Source: Beijerinckia mobilis
GTDB taxonomy: Bacteria > Pseudomonadota > Alphaproteobacteria > Rhizobiales > Beijerinckiaceae
Direction of reading: 5' to 3'
NCBI RefSeq assembly: GCF_000745425.1
Contig: NZ_JQJH01000001.1
Location: 434,001-498,000, forward strand
Length of the DNA: 64,000 nt
Shown: piece by piece, positions 1-9,147 of the stretch
How positions within the stretch are numbered: position 1 is the stretch's first letter
Layout of the letters: each line of letters opens with the position of its first letter
Translations under genes and position numbers: made by a program
Notes under the pieces: model-generated
Told to the model about the DNA's origin: nothing
The model's database searches: none
Seen by the model: only the letters and a program-made list of their open reading frames with translations

Positions 1-750
1 GAAATTGGCGACGTCGTAACCCGAGAAGCGGACACGATCCTCCTTGTCGCGCATGGCGACGAGAATGCGGCCGAGCTTGGAGGATTTCACGAAATAGGCG
101 AGCAGGATGGAAGCGAGCAAGAGCCCGACGCAAACGAAATAGAGAATGGTCTTCGCCGCATCCGTGCGTATGTCCCATCCCTGCAACGTGCGCAGATCGG
201 TAATCCCATTGATGCCACCGGTATATCCCTGCTGACCGATGATGAGGATCGTCAGGATCGAGGCGATGGCCTGGGTGATGATCGAGAAATAGACACCGCT
301 TACCCGCCGCTTGAACATGGCAAAACCGATTATTGCGGCAAATAGGGATGGCACGGCGATAATGGCGAGCAGCGTGAAACCGAGGCTGTGAAATGGCCGC
401 CAGAAGAACGGCAGTTCGGTGAGCTGGTTCCAGTCCATGAAATCCGGGATACCGGGAGTGGACTGAATCTTCGTATTCTCGATGCTTGATGCTTCCAGCT
501 TGAGATACATAGCCATGCAATAGCCGCCGAGGCCGAAGAATATGCCCTGGCCGAGCGAGAGAATGCCGGCATGGCCCCAGCACAGGACAAGCCCCAAAGC
601 CACGAAGGCATAAGTCAGATATTTACCGACCATCTGCAGGCGAAAGCCATCGAGTGCGAGAGGCAGGATGACGGCGAGCAGGATGGCGAGCAGCACAATG
701 CCGAGCATATCCTTGCGGGCGAGAAAGAAAGTGCGATCCGATGTCATCAT
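1..750 (-). CDS. urtC: Urea ABC transporter permease UrtC (partial)
   Basis: Second membrane subunit of the urea importer UrtABCDE, which belongs to the branched-chain amino-acid (LivM) transporter family. Together with UrtB it forms the inner-membrane channel. The start is the ATG at 748-750, with GGAGG 5 bases upstream (755-760). The 250 visible residues begin with a hydrophobic helix (about 16-36) and carry the LivM-type segment LCWGHAGILSLGQG near residues 56-69. The gene leaves the window, so the C-terminal half is missing; urtD and urtE are expected beyond the edge. It lies 10 bases after urtB in the urtA-B-C order. Family assignment is firm. The substrate urea is inferred from resemblance of all three genes to the Urt set. 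Confidence 0.9.
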   Translation of the reverse strand, partial: MMTSDRTFFLARKDMLGIVLLAILLAVILPLALDGFRLQMVGKYLTYAFVALGLVLCWGHAGILSLGQGIFFGLGGYCMAMYLKLEASSIENTKIQSTPGIPDFMDWNQLTELPFFWRPFHSLGFTLLAIIAVPSLFAAIIGFAMFKRRVSGVYFSIITQAIASILTILIIGQQGYTGGINGITDLRTLQGWDIRTDAAKTILYFVCVGLLLASILLAYFVKSSKLGRILVAMRDKEDRVRFSGYDVANF

Positions 751-760
751 ATGCGCCTCC

Positions 761-1681
761 TCAACGCCGAACCTTGATCGTGAACAGGCCTTGCGGACGG
801 ATCATCAGAATGATGACGACGCCAAGCAAGGTGAGGACTTTCGCCATCGAACCTGAGAGGAAGAATTCGAGCGTCGATTGCGTCTGCGAAATGGTGAAAG
901 CCGAGGCGATGACGCCGAAGAGGCTCTGCGCGCCGCCGAAGACGACAACCAGAAACGTGTCGACGATATAGAGCTGACCGGAGGTCGGACCGGTCGAGCC
1001 GATCATGGTGAAGGCGGATCCCGCAATGCCGGCGATGCCGCAGCCGAGTCCGAATGTATAACGATCGGTCTTTTCCGTATTGATGCCGACCGCTCCGGCC
1101 ATCACCCGGTTCTGCATGACCGCGCGAACCTGTTTGCCCCAGGCCGAGCGATAGAGCAGAAGATACACAGCGAGCGTAATGACGATAGTGAGGCCCATGA
1201 CGAAGAGGCCATTGATCTGGACCTCGATCGACCCGGTAACCGGCAGTGAGCCCATCATCCATTGCGGCAGATCGACGCCCACCTCGCGCGCGCCGAAGAT
1301 CGAGCGGTAGCTCTGCTGGAGGATGAGGCTCAGGCCCCATGTGGCGAGCAACGTATCGAGCGGCCGCTTGTAGAGAAAGCGGATGAGGCTCCATTCGACG
1401 AAGAGACCAAGCGCACCCGAGGCCAGAAAGGCCACCGCCATCGCGACGAAGAAATAGATCGGATAAAGCGACGGCAGATAGGCCTGAAACACGAGGGACG
1501 TGAGATAGGTCATATAGGCGCCGAGGATCATGAACTCGCCATGCGCCATGTTGATGACCCCCATCTGGCCGAAGATGATCGCCAGACCCAGGGCCATCAG
1601 GACGAAGATCGAGAACAGGATCAGGCCCGAAAATGCCTGCATCACGAAGATCGAACCGAGATCGCCAAGCGAATAATCCAT
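761..1681 (-). CDS. urtB: Urea ABC transporter permease UrtB
   Basis: First membrane subunit (LivH-type) of the urea importer. I place the start at ATG 1679-1681 (MDYSLGDLG), giving 306 residues. The frame stays open further upstream, but that stretch has no membrane-protein character. The hallmark helix region LGLAIIFGQMGVINMAHGEF lies near residues 30-49 and is followed by several hydrophobic segments typical of the 8-helix LivH fold. The C-terminus ends in RPQGLF-TIKVRR, a common ending in this family. The gene sits between urtA (184-bp gap) and urtC (10-bp gap), so co-transcription with urtC is very likely. No truncation is seen. Confidence 0.92.
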   Translation of the reverse strand: MDYSLGDLGSIFVMQAFSGLILFSIFVLMALGLAIIFGQMGVINMAHGEFMILGAYMTYLTSLVFQAYLPSLYPIYFFVAMAVAFLASGALGLFVEWSLIRFLYKRPLDTLLATWGLSLILQQSYRSIFGAREVGVDLPQWMMGSLPVTGSIEVQINGLFVMGLTIVITLAVYLLLYRSAWGKQVRAVMQNRVMAGAVGINTEKTDRYTFGLGCGIAGIAGSAFTMIGSTGPTSGQLYIVDTFLVVVFGGAQSLFGVIASAFTISQTQSTLEFFLSGSMAKVLTLLGVVIILMIRPQGLFTIKVRR

Positions 1682-1854
1682 GGATATCGCCTTTCCCGAA
1701 CAGGGGCCCAGCACCGGAAGGCGAGACGGTTTCCCCTGCCCGGCACTCGACGCATCGTGGGATTGAAGAGGCATCACACGCGGGCAAACCTCGCGGGCGG
1801 TGCTTCAAGGATGGCGCGCCAGCCTCGAAGACCGGCGCGCTGGTTCAACGGATC

Positions 1855-1880
1855 ATTGATATCCCTTATTGATATCCCTT
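1855..1880. repeat. 13-bp tandem duplication over the urtA stop codon
   Basis: ATTGATATCCCTT at 1855-1867 and again at 1868-1880. The urtA stop codon (reverse strand) falls at the junction. The unit length of 13 changes frame, so the protein end is not extended. Confidence 0.9.
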
Positions 1881-3146
1881 GGGGAACGGGTTCGGCTCGA
1901 CGAGGTCGGGCGTCTCATAGACGACCTCGAACTGGCCGTTGACTTGCGCCTTGCCAACCCGCGTCCGGCTCCACAGATGATGGTTTGGATGGATGCGGAC
2001 ATAGCCTTCCGGCGCGTCCTTGAACTCGATGCCGGGAGAGGCCGCCACCACCTTGTCGACATCAAAGCTGCCAGCCTTTTCCACGCTCAGCTTCCACAGC
2101 CAGGGGCCGAGATAGGCTGCCTGCGTCACATCGCCGATGACCGCCTTTTCGCCATAGGCTTTCTTGAAAGCCGCTACGAATTTCTGGTTGTTGGGATTGT
2201 CGAGGGATTGAAAATATTTCATGCAGGCAAAGGCGCCCGCAATATTTTCGCCGCCAATGCCCAATATTTCGTCCTCGGTGACGGAAATGGTGAGCAGGGT
2301 CTGCTTGGAAAGATTGATGCCCGCGGCCTTGAGCTGCTTGTAGAAAGCCACGTTGGAACCGCCGACGACGATCGCATAGATCACATCCGGACGGGTCAGC
2401 TTGATCTTGTTGATGACGGAATTGAATTGCGTATGCCCAAGCGGGAAATATTCCTCGCCGACAACCTTCCCCTGCAAATGGTTTTCGATATGTTTGCGCG
2501 CGATCTTGTTGGATGTGCGCGGCCAGATATAGTCGGAGCCAATGAGATAGAAGGATTTGGCACCCTTCGTCTTGTTGACCCAGTCGAGACCAGCGATGAT
2601 CTGCTGGGTGGCTTCCTGCCCCGTGTAAATGACATTCTTCGATTGTTCCAACCCTTCATAGAAGGTCGGATAATAGAGGATGCCGTTATATTGCTCGAAA
2701 ACCGGCAGCACCGCCTTGCGCGAGGCCGAGGTCCAGCAGCCCATGACTGCGGCGCATTTATCATTGACCAGAAGCTTCTTCGCCTTTTCCGCGAAGGTCG
2801 GCCAATCGGAGGCCCCATCCTCCTGAACATATTTGATCTTGCGGCCAAGGACACCGCCTGCGGCATTGATCTGGTCGATGGCGAGCTTCTCTGCCTCGAC
2901 CGATCCGGTCTCGGAAATCGCCATCGTACCGGTGATGGAATGCAGAATGCCGACTGTGACATCCGTATCCGTCACCGCGAGCCCCGTCGTATTCACCGCC
3001 GATGTCGCAGGCGTCTCGGCGAAGGCGGAACCCGCAAACATTCCGACGGAAGGCAGGAGCGTGGCCGCGGGCAGCGCGGAAAGCACCTGCAGCGCCTTGC
3101 GGCGGCTGACAGAACGCCCGTTCGGATGATCATCGTTCGAAGACAT
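1866..3146 (-). CDS. urtA: Urea ABC transporter substrate-binding protein UrtA
   Basis: Periplasmic binding protein that delivers urea to UrtBC (type-1 binding-protein fold, Peripla_BP_5 family), 426 residues. The start is ATG 3144-3146, with a GGAGAGAGGGA ribosome site just upstream. The N-terminus has a twin-arginine-like SRRKALQVLSALPAA segment (about residues 14-28) ending near SAFAETPA, so Tat export is probable. The mature protein has the family features VGILHSITGTMAISE and VGCWTSASRKAVLPV (the latter read as VMGCWTSASRKAVLPV). It is the first gene of the urt operon and is divergent from the permease-kinase gene at 3506. The stop codon lies inside a 13-bp tandem duplication (1855-1880). 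Confidence 0.93.
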   Translation of the reverse strand: MSSNDDHPNGRSVSRRKALQVLSALPAATLLPSVGMFAGSAFAETPATSAVNTTGLAVTDTDVTVGILHSITGTMAISETGSVEAEKLAIDQINAAGGVLGRKIKYVQEDGASDWPTFAEKAKKLLVNDKCAAVMGCWTSASRKAVLPVFEQYNGILYYPTFYEGLEQSKNVIYTGQEATQQIIAGLDWVNKTKGAKSFYLIGSDYIWPRTSNKIARKHIENHLQGKVVGEEYFPLGHTQFNSVINKIKLTRPDVIYAIVVGGSNVAFYKQLKAAGINLSKQTLLTISVTEDEILGIGGENIAGAFACMKYFQSLDNPNNQKFVAAFKKAYGEKAVIGDVTQAAYLGPWLWKLSVEKAGSFDVDKVVAASPGIEFKDAPEGYVRIHPNHHLWSRTRVGKAQVNGQFEVVYETPDLVEPNPFPKGYQ

Positions 3147-3505
3147 AGGTCCCTCTCTCCGGTTGCACCTGACCGGCTTCACATCGGTAGATCGACATGG
3201 CTGAGCCTGTTCACACGCAGGTGATACGGCCAGTTGGTACGGCCTGGCGTGCTTGTTTCGAGGGAGAACATTGACGCTTAGCTGTGTCACAGCAATACGT
3301 GGATTACCGTATAGGGGTTTACCGCGCCCCGGCGGACATTAGGCACGCCTTCTCCCAACCTTCGCCGTGGATTGGTGCGTGTTTCGGCGTGGCGCCCGGT
3401 GAGCCTTGCTCATCGCGGCGCCACATCGCCAGACGGCGAAAGAGCAGGAGCATCGTGGGAAAGGAAAGGCAGATATCGATCGACGAGGCAGCGAGGCAGG
3501 CCCCG
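3147..3505. promoter_or_regulatory. Divergent intergenic region, urtA / permease-kinase
   Basis: This 359-bp region holds the promoters for the urt operon (leftward) and the permease-kinase gene (rightward). The kinase frame is open back to 3284, and a GTG at 3455 with AGGAG four bases upstream is an alternative start, so the true spacer may be shorter. I looked for a sigma-54 -24/-12 element; the nearest match, TGGCGTGCTTGTTTC near 3245, lacks the GC of the -12 box. No clear operator was found. Confidence 0.4.
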
Positions 3506-6500
3506 ATGGCGGCGGAGCAGAAGATCATCCGGGTGCGACGCCGTTACAATCAATGGGTCGTCAACGAGACGCTCGAAGATTATGCGCTCCGCTTCACCGC
3601 GAAAAACTCCCGGCGTTGGTCGGTGCTGCGGGTCGCCAATACCGCGCTCGGCGCCGTCGCTTTTCTGGCTCTGGAGGCGATTGGCGGCGCCATCACCCTG
3701 AATTATGGCTTCACCAATGCGGTGGCGGCCATTCTCACCGTCTGCGCACTGATCTTTCTCACTGGCCTGCCCATCAGCTATTATGCCGCCAAATATGGGG
3801 TCGATATCGACCTGCTCACGCGCGGCGCGGGCTTCGGTTACATCGGCTCGACGCTGACATCACTGATCTACGCCTCATTCACCTATTTGTTCTTCGCCAT
3901 CGAGGCGGCGATCATGGCACTGGCTCTCGAAATGTGTTTCGGCGTCCCGCTGATGCTCGGCTATTTCGTCAGCGCCCTTCTGGTGATCCCGCTCGTCACC
4001 CATGGCATCACATTCATCAGCCGCTTTCAGCTCTGGACGCAGCCGCTCTGGATCCTCCTCAACGTCCTGCCGCTTCTGTTCGTCCTGGACCATGCCGACA
4101 GTGACCTGATCAAAGGCTGGGCCGAATTCGCCGGCCTCGGCGCTCATGCGAGCAGCGCCTTCGATCCCATAAGCTTCGGCCTCGCCGCAACCCTCGTCTT
4201 CGCGGTGATTCCGCAGAACGGCGAACAGGTCGATTTCCTGCGGTTTCTGCCGCGACGCGCCCAAGGGGCGACGCCCGGCGTCTCACCCCTCGCCTGGTGG
4301 GCGGCGCTGATCGCGGCGGGTCCCGGATGGATCGTTCCGGGTGGATTGAAAATGCTTGCCGGCTCGTTCCTCGCCTATTTCGCGGTACTGCATGGCGTGC
4401 CTTTCAGCCGTGCCGCCGAGCCGACACAAATGTATCTGCTCGCCTTCGAAACCGGCCTTTCGCCGCAGGCGGCACTTGCTTGCACTGGCCTGCTGGTCAT
4501 CATCGCCCAGCTCAAGATCAACGTCACCAATTCCTATGCGGGCTCGATCGCCTGGTCGAATTTCTTCTCACGTCTCACACACAGCCATCCCGGCCGCGTC
4601 GTCTGGCTGGTGTTCAATGTCACTATCGCCTTGATGCTGATGACGCTCGGCATATACAAGGCTCTCGTCAGCATTCTCGGCTTCTTTTCCCTCGTCGCGG
4701 TCGCCTGGGTTGCGGCCATCGTAGCGGATCTCGTGGTCAACAAGCCGCTCGGTCTCTCCCCCAAGGGCATCGAGTTCAAGCGGGCGCATCTTTACGACAT
4801 CAATCCCGTCGGAGTCGGCGCGTTGATGGCCGGAAGCCTTGCCGCCATGATCGCTTTCGCCGGGACCTTCGGTCCACTGCTCCAGGCCTTCGCTCCCTTC
4901 GTGGCGCTCGGCGTTTCCTTCAGCACCTCGCCACTCATCGCCTTTCTTACACGCGGCCGTTATTACATCGCCCGCCATCCGCGCGAGAACTGGCACACAC
5001 GGGAGATGGTGAAATGCTGTATCTGCAAACATAAATTCGAGACAGAAGACATGGCCTATTGTCCCGCCTACGACGGGCCAATCTGTTCGCTATGCTGTTC
5101 GCTCGATGCCCGCTGCCATGATCGCTGCAAGAAGAACGCCCGCTTCCCCGAGCAGATCGTAGCCGCGCTGGAGACCATTCTTCCCGCCTGGATGATGAGG
5201 TATGTCAATTCCCGCCTCGGCCACTACATCGGCGTCCTCACCGTCTTCGCCATCGTCAATGCCGCGATCCTGAGCGTGCTCTATCTGCAAGCCTCCATGG
5301 CCTCGCCCGCGCAACAGAAAGCGATCGGCACCATGCTTTTCACGCTCTATTTCATCCTGCTGCTCATCGCCGGCATCGCCGCGTGGCTGTTCGTGCTGAC
5401 GCAGGAGAGCCGGCAGGTCGCGCAGGAGGAAAGCCAGCGTCAGACGATGCTCCTGCAGCGCGAAATCGTCGCTCACAAACGGACCGACGAAAAACTCCAG
5501 AAGGCCAAGGAGGTGGCGGAAGCCGCCAATCACGCCAAGAGCCGTTACGTCGTGGGGTTGAGCCATGAATTACGCACGCCGCTCAACGCCATCCTGGGCT
5601 ATGCGCAATTGCTCGATCGCGATGAATCGATTCCCCCCCACAGACGCAATGCCATCCATGTGATGCATCGCTCGGCCGATCATCTTTCCGGCCTCATCGA
5701 CGGGCTGCTCGATATTTCCAAGATCGAGGCTGGACGCCTGCATCTTTCGCGCGATGAGGTGCGGATCGGGGAATTCCTCGACCATATCGTCGATATCTGC
5801 CGGTTCCAGGCGGTGGATAAAGGCATTGATTTCGTCTACACGCGCTGCGACCATCTTCCGTCCGTCATCTACACCGACGAGAAACGGTTGCGCCAGATCC
5901 TCATCAACCTTTTGACCAATGCCATCAAATTCACCACGCAGGGTCGAGTCGCACTCAGTGTCAGCTACCGGTATCAGGTCGCCAAATTCGAGATCGCGGA
6001 TACCGGCAAGGGCATCGAACCGGAAGATCACGAACGGATCTTCCTGCCCTTCGAACGCGGTGAGCGCGCGGGCACCTATTCGACAAGCGGCATCGGTCTC
6101 GGGCTCACCATTACAAAATTGCTGACGGAAATCATGGGTGGTGAGATTTCCCTTGTCTCACAACCGGGCTGCGGAAGCACGTTTACGGTGAAGATGATGC
6201 TTTCAGAGGCGCGCGAGCCGACGCGCCTGCGCCCGATCGAACAGCGCATTCATGGCTATCGCGGCGCACGCCGCACCTTGCTCATCGCCGATGATGATCT
6301 TTCCCATCGCGATCTCATGCACGAATTGTTCACCTCTTTGGGCTTTACCGTGCTTACCGCCCAGGACGGCTATGCCGCCATCGAGATGGTGCGGGAATGG
6401 AGCCCGGACCTTCTGTTGCTCGATATTTCCATGCCGCGCCTCAACGGATGGGAGGTCGCGCGGCAGCTCCGTGACGAAGGCTTCAGTGCCCTGCGCATCC

Positions 6501-6901
6501 TCATCATCTCCGCCAATGCGGGAGAAATTCTCGAAGACATGACGGGAACCCGCTATCACGACGATCAAATCGTCAAGCCAGTCCATCTGCAAAGCCTGAT
6601 GGCGAAGGTCCAGGCGCTACTGGATCTCGAATGGACACATGAAACGCAAAATAATGCCCATTCCGGGAAAACCGAAAATGATCCCAAGAGTTTTCATCCA
6701 CCGGATGCGACGATGATCGCCGAACTGACCAAGCTGGGCGAAATCGGCTATATCCGCGGCATTCAGGCCAAGCTCGACGAGATCGAAAACACGTCATCCG
6801 ACTACAATGCCTTCGCGGCGCATATGCGCACCCTGATCAATGCCTTCGATCTGAAGCAATTTATGTCTGTTCTGGAGGCAGCCCATCACGATGACACCTG
6901 A
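3506..6901 (+). CDS. NCS1-type permease / Cys-rich module / hybrid histidine kinase-receiver
   Basis: A sensor kinase fused to a transporter-like domain, 1131 residues from ATG 3506 (alternative GTG 3455 with AGGAG). Residues about 20-490 form a 12-helix permease resembling the NCS1 (cytosine/purine/allantoin) family, including GGAITLNYGFTNA and WSNFFSRLTHSHPGR. Residues 504-541 hold nine cysteines (504, 505, 507, 519, 527, 530, 531, 537, 541). Two further helices (about 574-594 and 607-630) and a coiled coil lead into HisKA (SHELRTPLNA, His687), HATPase_c (NAIKFT, DTGKGIEPEDHERIF, GIGLGLTI) and a receiver (phospho-acceptor Asp973, KPVHL). Being divergent from urtABC suggests that it senses a nitrogen compound and controls uptake; this is inference. 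The partner regulator overlaps it by 11 bp. Confidence 0.88.
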   Translation: MAAEQKIIRVRRRYNQWVVNETLEDYALRFTAKNSRRWSVLRVANTALGAVAFLALEAIGGAITLNYGFTNAVAAILTVCALIFLTGLPISYYAAKYGVDIDLLTRGAGFGYIGSTLTSLIYASFTYLFFAIEAAIMALALEMCFGVPLMLGYFVSALLVIPLVTHGITFISRFQLWTQPLWILLNVLPLLFVLDHADSDLIKGWAEFAGLGAHASSAFDPISFGLAATLVFAVIPQNGEQVDFLRFLPRRAQGATPGVSPLAWWAALIAAGPGWIVPGGLKMLAGSFLAYFAVLHGVPFSRAAEPTQMYLLAFETGLSPQAALACTGLLVIIAQLKINVTNSYAGSIAWSNFFSRLTHSHPGRVVWLVFNVTIALMLMTLGIYKALVSILGFFSLVAVAWVAAIVADLVVNKPLGLSPKGIEFKRAHLYDINPVGVGALMAGSLAAMIAFAGTFGPLLQAFAPFVALGVSFSTSPLIAFLTRGRYYIARHPRENWHTREMVKCCICKHKFETEDMAYCPAYDGPICSLCCSLDARCHDRCKKNARFPEQIVAALETILPAWMMRYVNSRLGHYIGVLTVFAIVNAAILSVLYLQASMASPAQQKAIGTMLFTLYFILLLIAGIAAWLFVLTQESRQVAQEESQRQTMLLQREIVAHKRTDEKLQKAKEVAEAANHAKSRYVVGLSHELRTPLNAILGYAQLLDRDESIPPHRRNAIHVMHRSADHLSGLIDGLLDISKIEAGRLHLSRDEVRIGEFLDHIVDICRFQAVDKGIDFVYTRCDHLPSVIYTDEKRLRQILINLLTNAIKFTTQGRVALSVSYRYQVAKFEIADTGKGIEPEDHERIFLPFERGERAGTYSTSGIGLGLTITKLLTEIMGGEISLVSQPGCGSTFTVKMMLSEAREPTRLRPIEQRIHGYRGARRTLLIADDDLSHRDLMHELFTSLGFTVLTAQDGYAAIEMVREWSPDLLLLDISMPRLNGWEVARQLRDEGFSALRILIISANAGEILEDMTGTRYHDDQIVKPVHLQSLMAKVQALLDLEWTHETQNNAHSGKTENDPKSFHPPDATMIAELTKLGEIGYIRGIQAKLDEIENTSSDYNAFAAHMRTLINAFDLKQFMSVLEAAHHDDT

Positions 6902-7841
6902 TACGCAACGGCGCAATACGGTGCTCGTCGTCGACGATTCACCTGAAACCCTGAGCTTCCTCACCGATACGCTCGAAGACTCCGGCGCGACAGTCCTCAT
7001 CGCGGTCGACGGCGCGAGCGCGCTGTCGCTCGTCGAAAGGATCACACCAGACATCATTCTCATGGATGCCATCATGCCGGGCATGGACGGTTTCGAAACC
7101 TGCCGCCGTCTGAAGCAGAACAAGAACGTCATGCATGTGCCGGTCATCTTCATGACAGCCCTTTCCGACACGGAACAGATCGTCAAGGGCCTGGAAAGCG
7201 GCGGGGTCGATTATGTCACCAAGCCGATCGTGCTCGACGAACTGATGGCGCGTATGCGTGTCCATCTCGCCAATGCGCGCGAGACCTATAGCGCGCGGGC
7301 GGCGCTCGATGCCGCCGGCCGTTTCCTGCTTTCCGCCGATCGCGAGGGCCGCGTGCTCTGGAGCACACCCCAGGCGAACATCCTGCTCGCAAGCGCGTTG
7401 GAAGCAGACAATGACGCTGGTGGCGATTCTCTCCTCCCCGAACCCGTGAGACGCTTTCTCGGTGGATTGGAAACGAAAGCCAGGGGCAAGACCGCAGGCG
7501 ACGAATGTTCGATTGATTGTGCTGGGCGTAAACTCAAGATCAGCTTCGTCAGCCAACTCGGCCAGAACGAGCTTCTGCTCAGGGTCGCGGAAGAAAATGC
7601 CGAGCCGCCGGAACAAATTCTGAAGATACGCCTAAACCTGACGGCGCGTGAAGCCGAAGTGCTGACGTGGGTCGCGCGCGGAAAATCCAACCGCGACATA
7701 GGCGAAATCCTCGGCCTCTCGCCGCGTACGGTGGATAAACATCTGGAACAGATTTACGCGAAGATCGGTGTCGAGAATCGCGCCGCGGCGACCGCGCTCG
7801 CCATCAAGACTCTTTCGGGACCGGACAGCGCCGCTGTATAA
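6891..7841 (+). CDS. Response regulator, receiver + LuxR-type HTH
   Basis: Cytoplasmic two-component regulator of 316 residues, the likely output of the preceding hybrid kinase, whose 3' end it overlaps by 11 bp. The receiver domain covers about residues 10-125: acidic pair Asp15-Asp16, phosphorylation site Asp59 (ILMDAIMPGMDG) and Lys111 (VTKPIV). A middle region (about 130-245) resembles a degenerate PAS-like segment. The C-terminal helix-turn-helix (about 250-307) is LuxR/FixJ type: LTAREAEVLTWVARGKSNRD, then LSPRTVDKHLEQIYAKIG. This is a transcription activator or repressor by family. Targets are unknown, and the divergent urt operon is the obvious candidate. Confidence 0.9.
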   Translation: MTPDTQRRNTVLVVDDSPETLSFLTDTLEDSGATVLIAVDGASALSLVERITPDIILMDAIMPGMDGFETCRRLKQNKNVMHVPVIFMTALSDTEQIVKGLESGGVDYVTKPIVLDELMARMRVHLANARETYSARAALDAAGRFLLSADREGRVLWSTPQANILLASALEADNDAGGDSLLPEPVRRFLGGLETKARGKTAGDECSIDCAGRKLKISFVSQLGQNELLLRVAEENAEPPEQILKIRLNLTAREAEVLTWVARGKSNRDIGEILGLSPRTVDKHLEQIYAKIGVENRAAATALAIKTLSGPDSAAV

Positions 7842-7844
7842 GCA

Positions 7845-8855
7845 TTAAAGCTTGCGCAATTCCACTGTTTCGATCTGATGCGTCGGTCCCTTGGTCAGGA
7901 CCAGATTGGCGCGGGCGCGGGTGGGAAACAGATTTTCGCGCAGATTGGCGAGATTGATCCGCCGCCAGATGTCGCGCGCCGCATTTTCGGCCGCTTCGGC
8001 ATCAATTTGCGCATATTTCTTGAAATAGGAACGGGGATCCCGGAAAGCGGTTTCGCGCAGCCGCATGAAACGCGCGACATACCAGCGTTCGAGATCCTCT
8101 TCATCAGCATGCAGATAGATGGAAAAATCGAAGAAGTCAGAGACGAAGGGGATGGCCATTCCATCCTTATTTGGACGGTTCGGCAACAGGACGTTGAGGC
8201 CCTCGACGATCAAAATATCGGGGCGATCGACGATGACGCTCTCGCCCGGCATGATATCGTAGGAGATATGCGAATAGACCGGCGCGCGGACGTTGCGCTT
8301 ACCGGCCTTGATATCGGAAAGAAAACATAATAGCGCCGTGCCATCGTAGCTTTCAGGAAATCCCTTCTTGTCCATCAGCCCTTCGCGCTGAAGAATATGG
8401 TTGGGATAGAGAAAACCATCGGTGGTGATGAGCTGCACTTTCGGTGTATTCGGCCACCGCAGCAACAATGCCTGCATGACACGGGCGAGCGTCGATTTAC
8501 CGGCCGCGACGGAACCGGCGACACCAATAATATACGGAACCTTGCAATCGCCGGCCCCAAGAAAACGCTGTGTCGCCTTGAACAGCCCCTGTGTCGCGGC
8601 GACATAGAGAGCAAGTAGGCGTGACAGCGGCAGATAAATGGCGATGACTTCCTCGAGCGAGATCGGATCGTCGATCGAACGCAGACGCGAGAGATCCTCC
8701 AGGGTCAGCGTCAGCGGCGTATCCGCACGCAGTCGCGCCCATTCCGCGCGCGAGAAGCGATGATAGGGAGACAGCGGCGAAAGGTCGAGGTCTTCCTCTC
8801 CCACGGCATCGATGCGAGGCAGCTGGCTAGTGAGCACGGGAAGCCTTCTCTTCAT
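7845..8855 (-). CDS. coaA: Type I pantothenate kinase
   Basis: Phosphorylates pantothenate, the first step of coenzyme A synthesis. I choose ATG 8853-8855 ([11 protein letters not shown]), giving 336 residues, close to the usual length of about 316. The frame runs open to 8999, but that part overlaps hisE. The P-loop [12 protein letters not shown] is at residues 111-122. Other family features are [27 protein letters not shown] and [11 protein letters not shown]. The start overlaps the 3' end of hisE by 29 bp, so hisF-hisE-coaA is one transcription unit, a common alphaproteobacterial arrangement. A GTG at 8837 preceded by AGAAGG is an alternative start. Confidence 0.93.
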   Translation of the reverse strand: MKRRLPVLTSQLPRIDAVGEEDLDLSPLSPYHRFSRAEWARLRADTPLTLTLEDLSRLRSIDDPISLEEVIAIYLPLSRLLALYVAATQGLFKATQRFLGAGDCKVPYIIGVAGSVAAGKSTLARVMQALLLRWPNTPKVQLITTDGFLYPNHILQREGLMDKKGFPESYDGTALLCFLSDIKAGKRNVRAPVYSHISYDIMPGESVIVDRPDILIVEGLNVLLPNRPNKDGMAIPFVSDFFDFSIYLHADEEDLERWYVARFMRLRETAFRDPRSYFKKYAQIDAEAAENAARDIWRRINLANLRENLFPTRARANLVLTKGPTHQIETVELRKL

Positions 8856-9147
8856 GCCCCGAACGGGAGGTGCGCCGTTCGAGTTCTTCAAGAACATCCT
8901 GCAAGGAGACGTCCCGCAAGTGCAAGACGACCAAAAGATGATAGAGAAGATCAGCCGTTTCGCTGATGACGGCGGCGCGATCGGCGCCAAGCGCGGCAAT
9001 GACCACTTCGACGGCTTCTTCCCCGAATTTCTTGGCAGCGCGAGGCGGCCCAGCCTCGATCAAGGATTTCGTATAGGACTTATCCGCGCTCGCGGCGGCG
9101 CGGTCCTTGATGATGGCGGCAAGATCGTCGAGGGTAAAACGCGTCAT
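8827..9147 (-). CDS. hisE: Phosphoribosyl-ATP pyrophosphatase
   Basis: Second step of histidine synthesis: hydrolysis of phosphoribosyl-ATP to phosphoribosyl-AMP. 106 residues, all-alpha MazG-like fold. Motifs seen are [24 protein letters not shown] (metal-binding glutamates) and [14 protein letters not shown]. The start codon overlaps the hisF stop as ATGA (9144-9147), indicating translational coupling. The C-terminal tail [17 protein letters not shown] overlaps the beginning of coaA. Single-domain HisE, not fused to HisI. Confidence 0.95.
   Translation of the reverse strand: MTRFTLDDLAAIIKDRAAASADKSYTKSLIEAGPPRAAKKFGEEAVEVVIAALGADRAAVISETADLLYHLLVVLHLRDVSLQDVLEELERRTSRSGHEEKASRAH

Noticed and set aside
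747..1808. Long reverse frame overlapping urtB in another phase
   Set aside because: Arg/His/Pro-rich translation typical of a GC-rich shadow; urtB in the other frame has clear membrane-protein motifs.
1869..3224. 451-codon forward frame opposite urtA
   Set aside because: Antisense to a well-conserved gene; no motif or ribosome site.
3240..3256. Possible sigma-54 promoter TGGCGTGCTTGTTTC
   Set aside because: The -12 GC dinucleotide is missing (TC instead).
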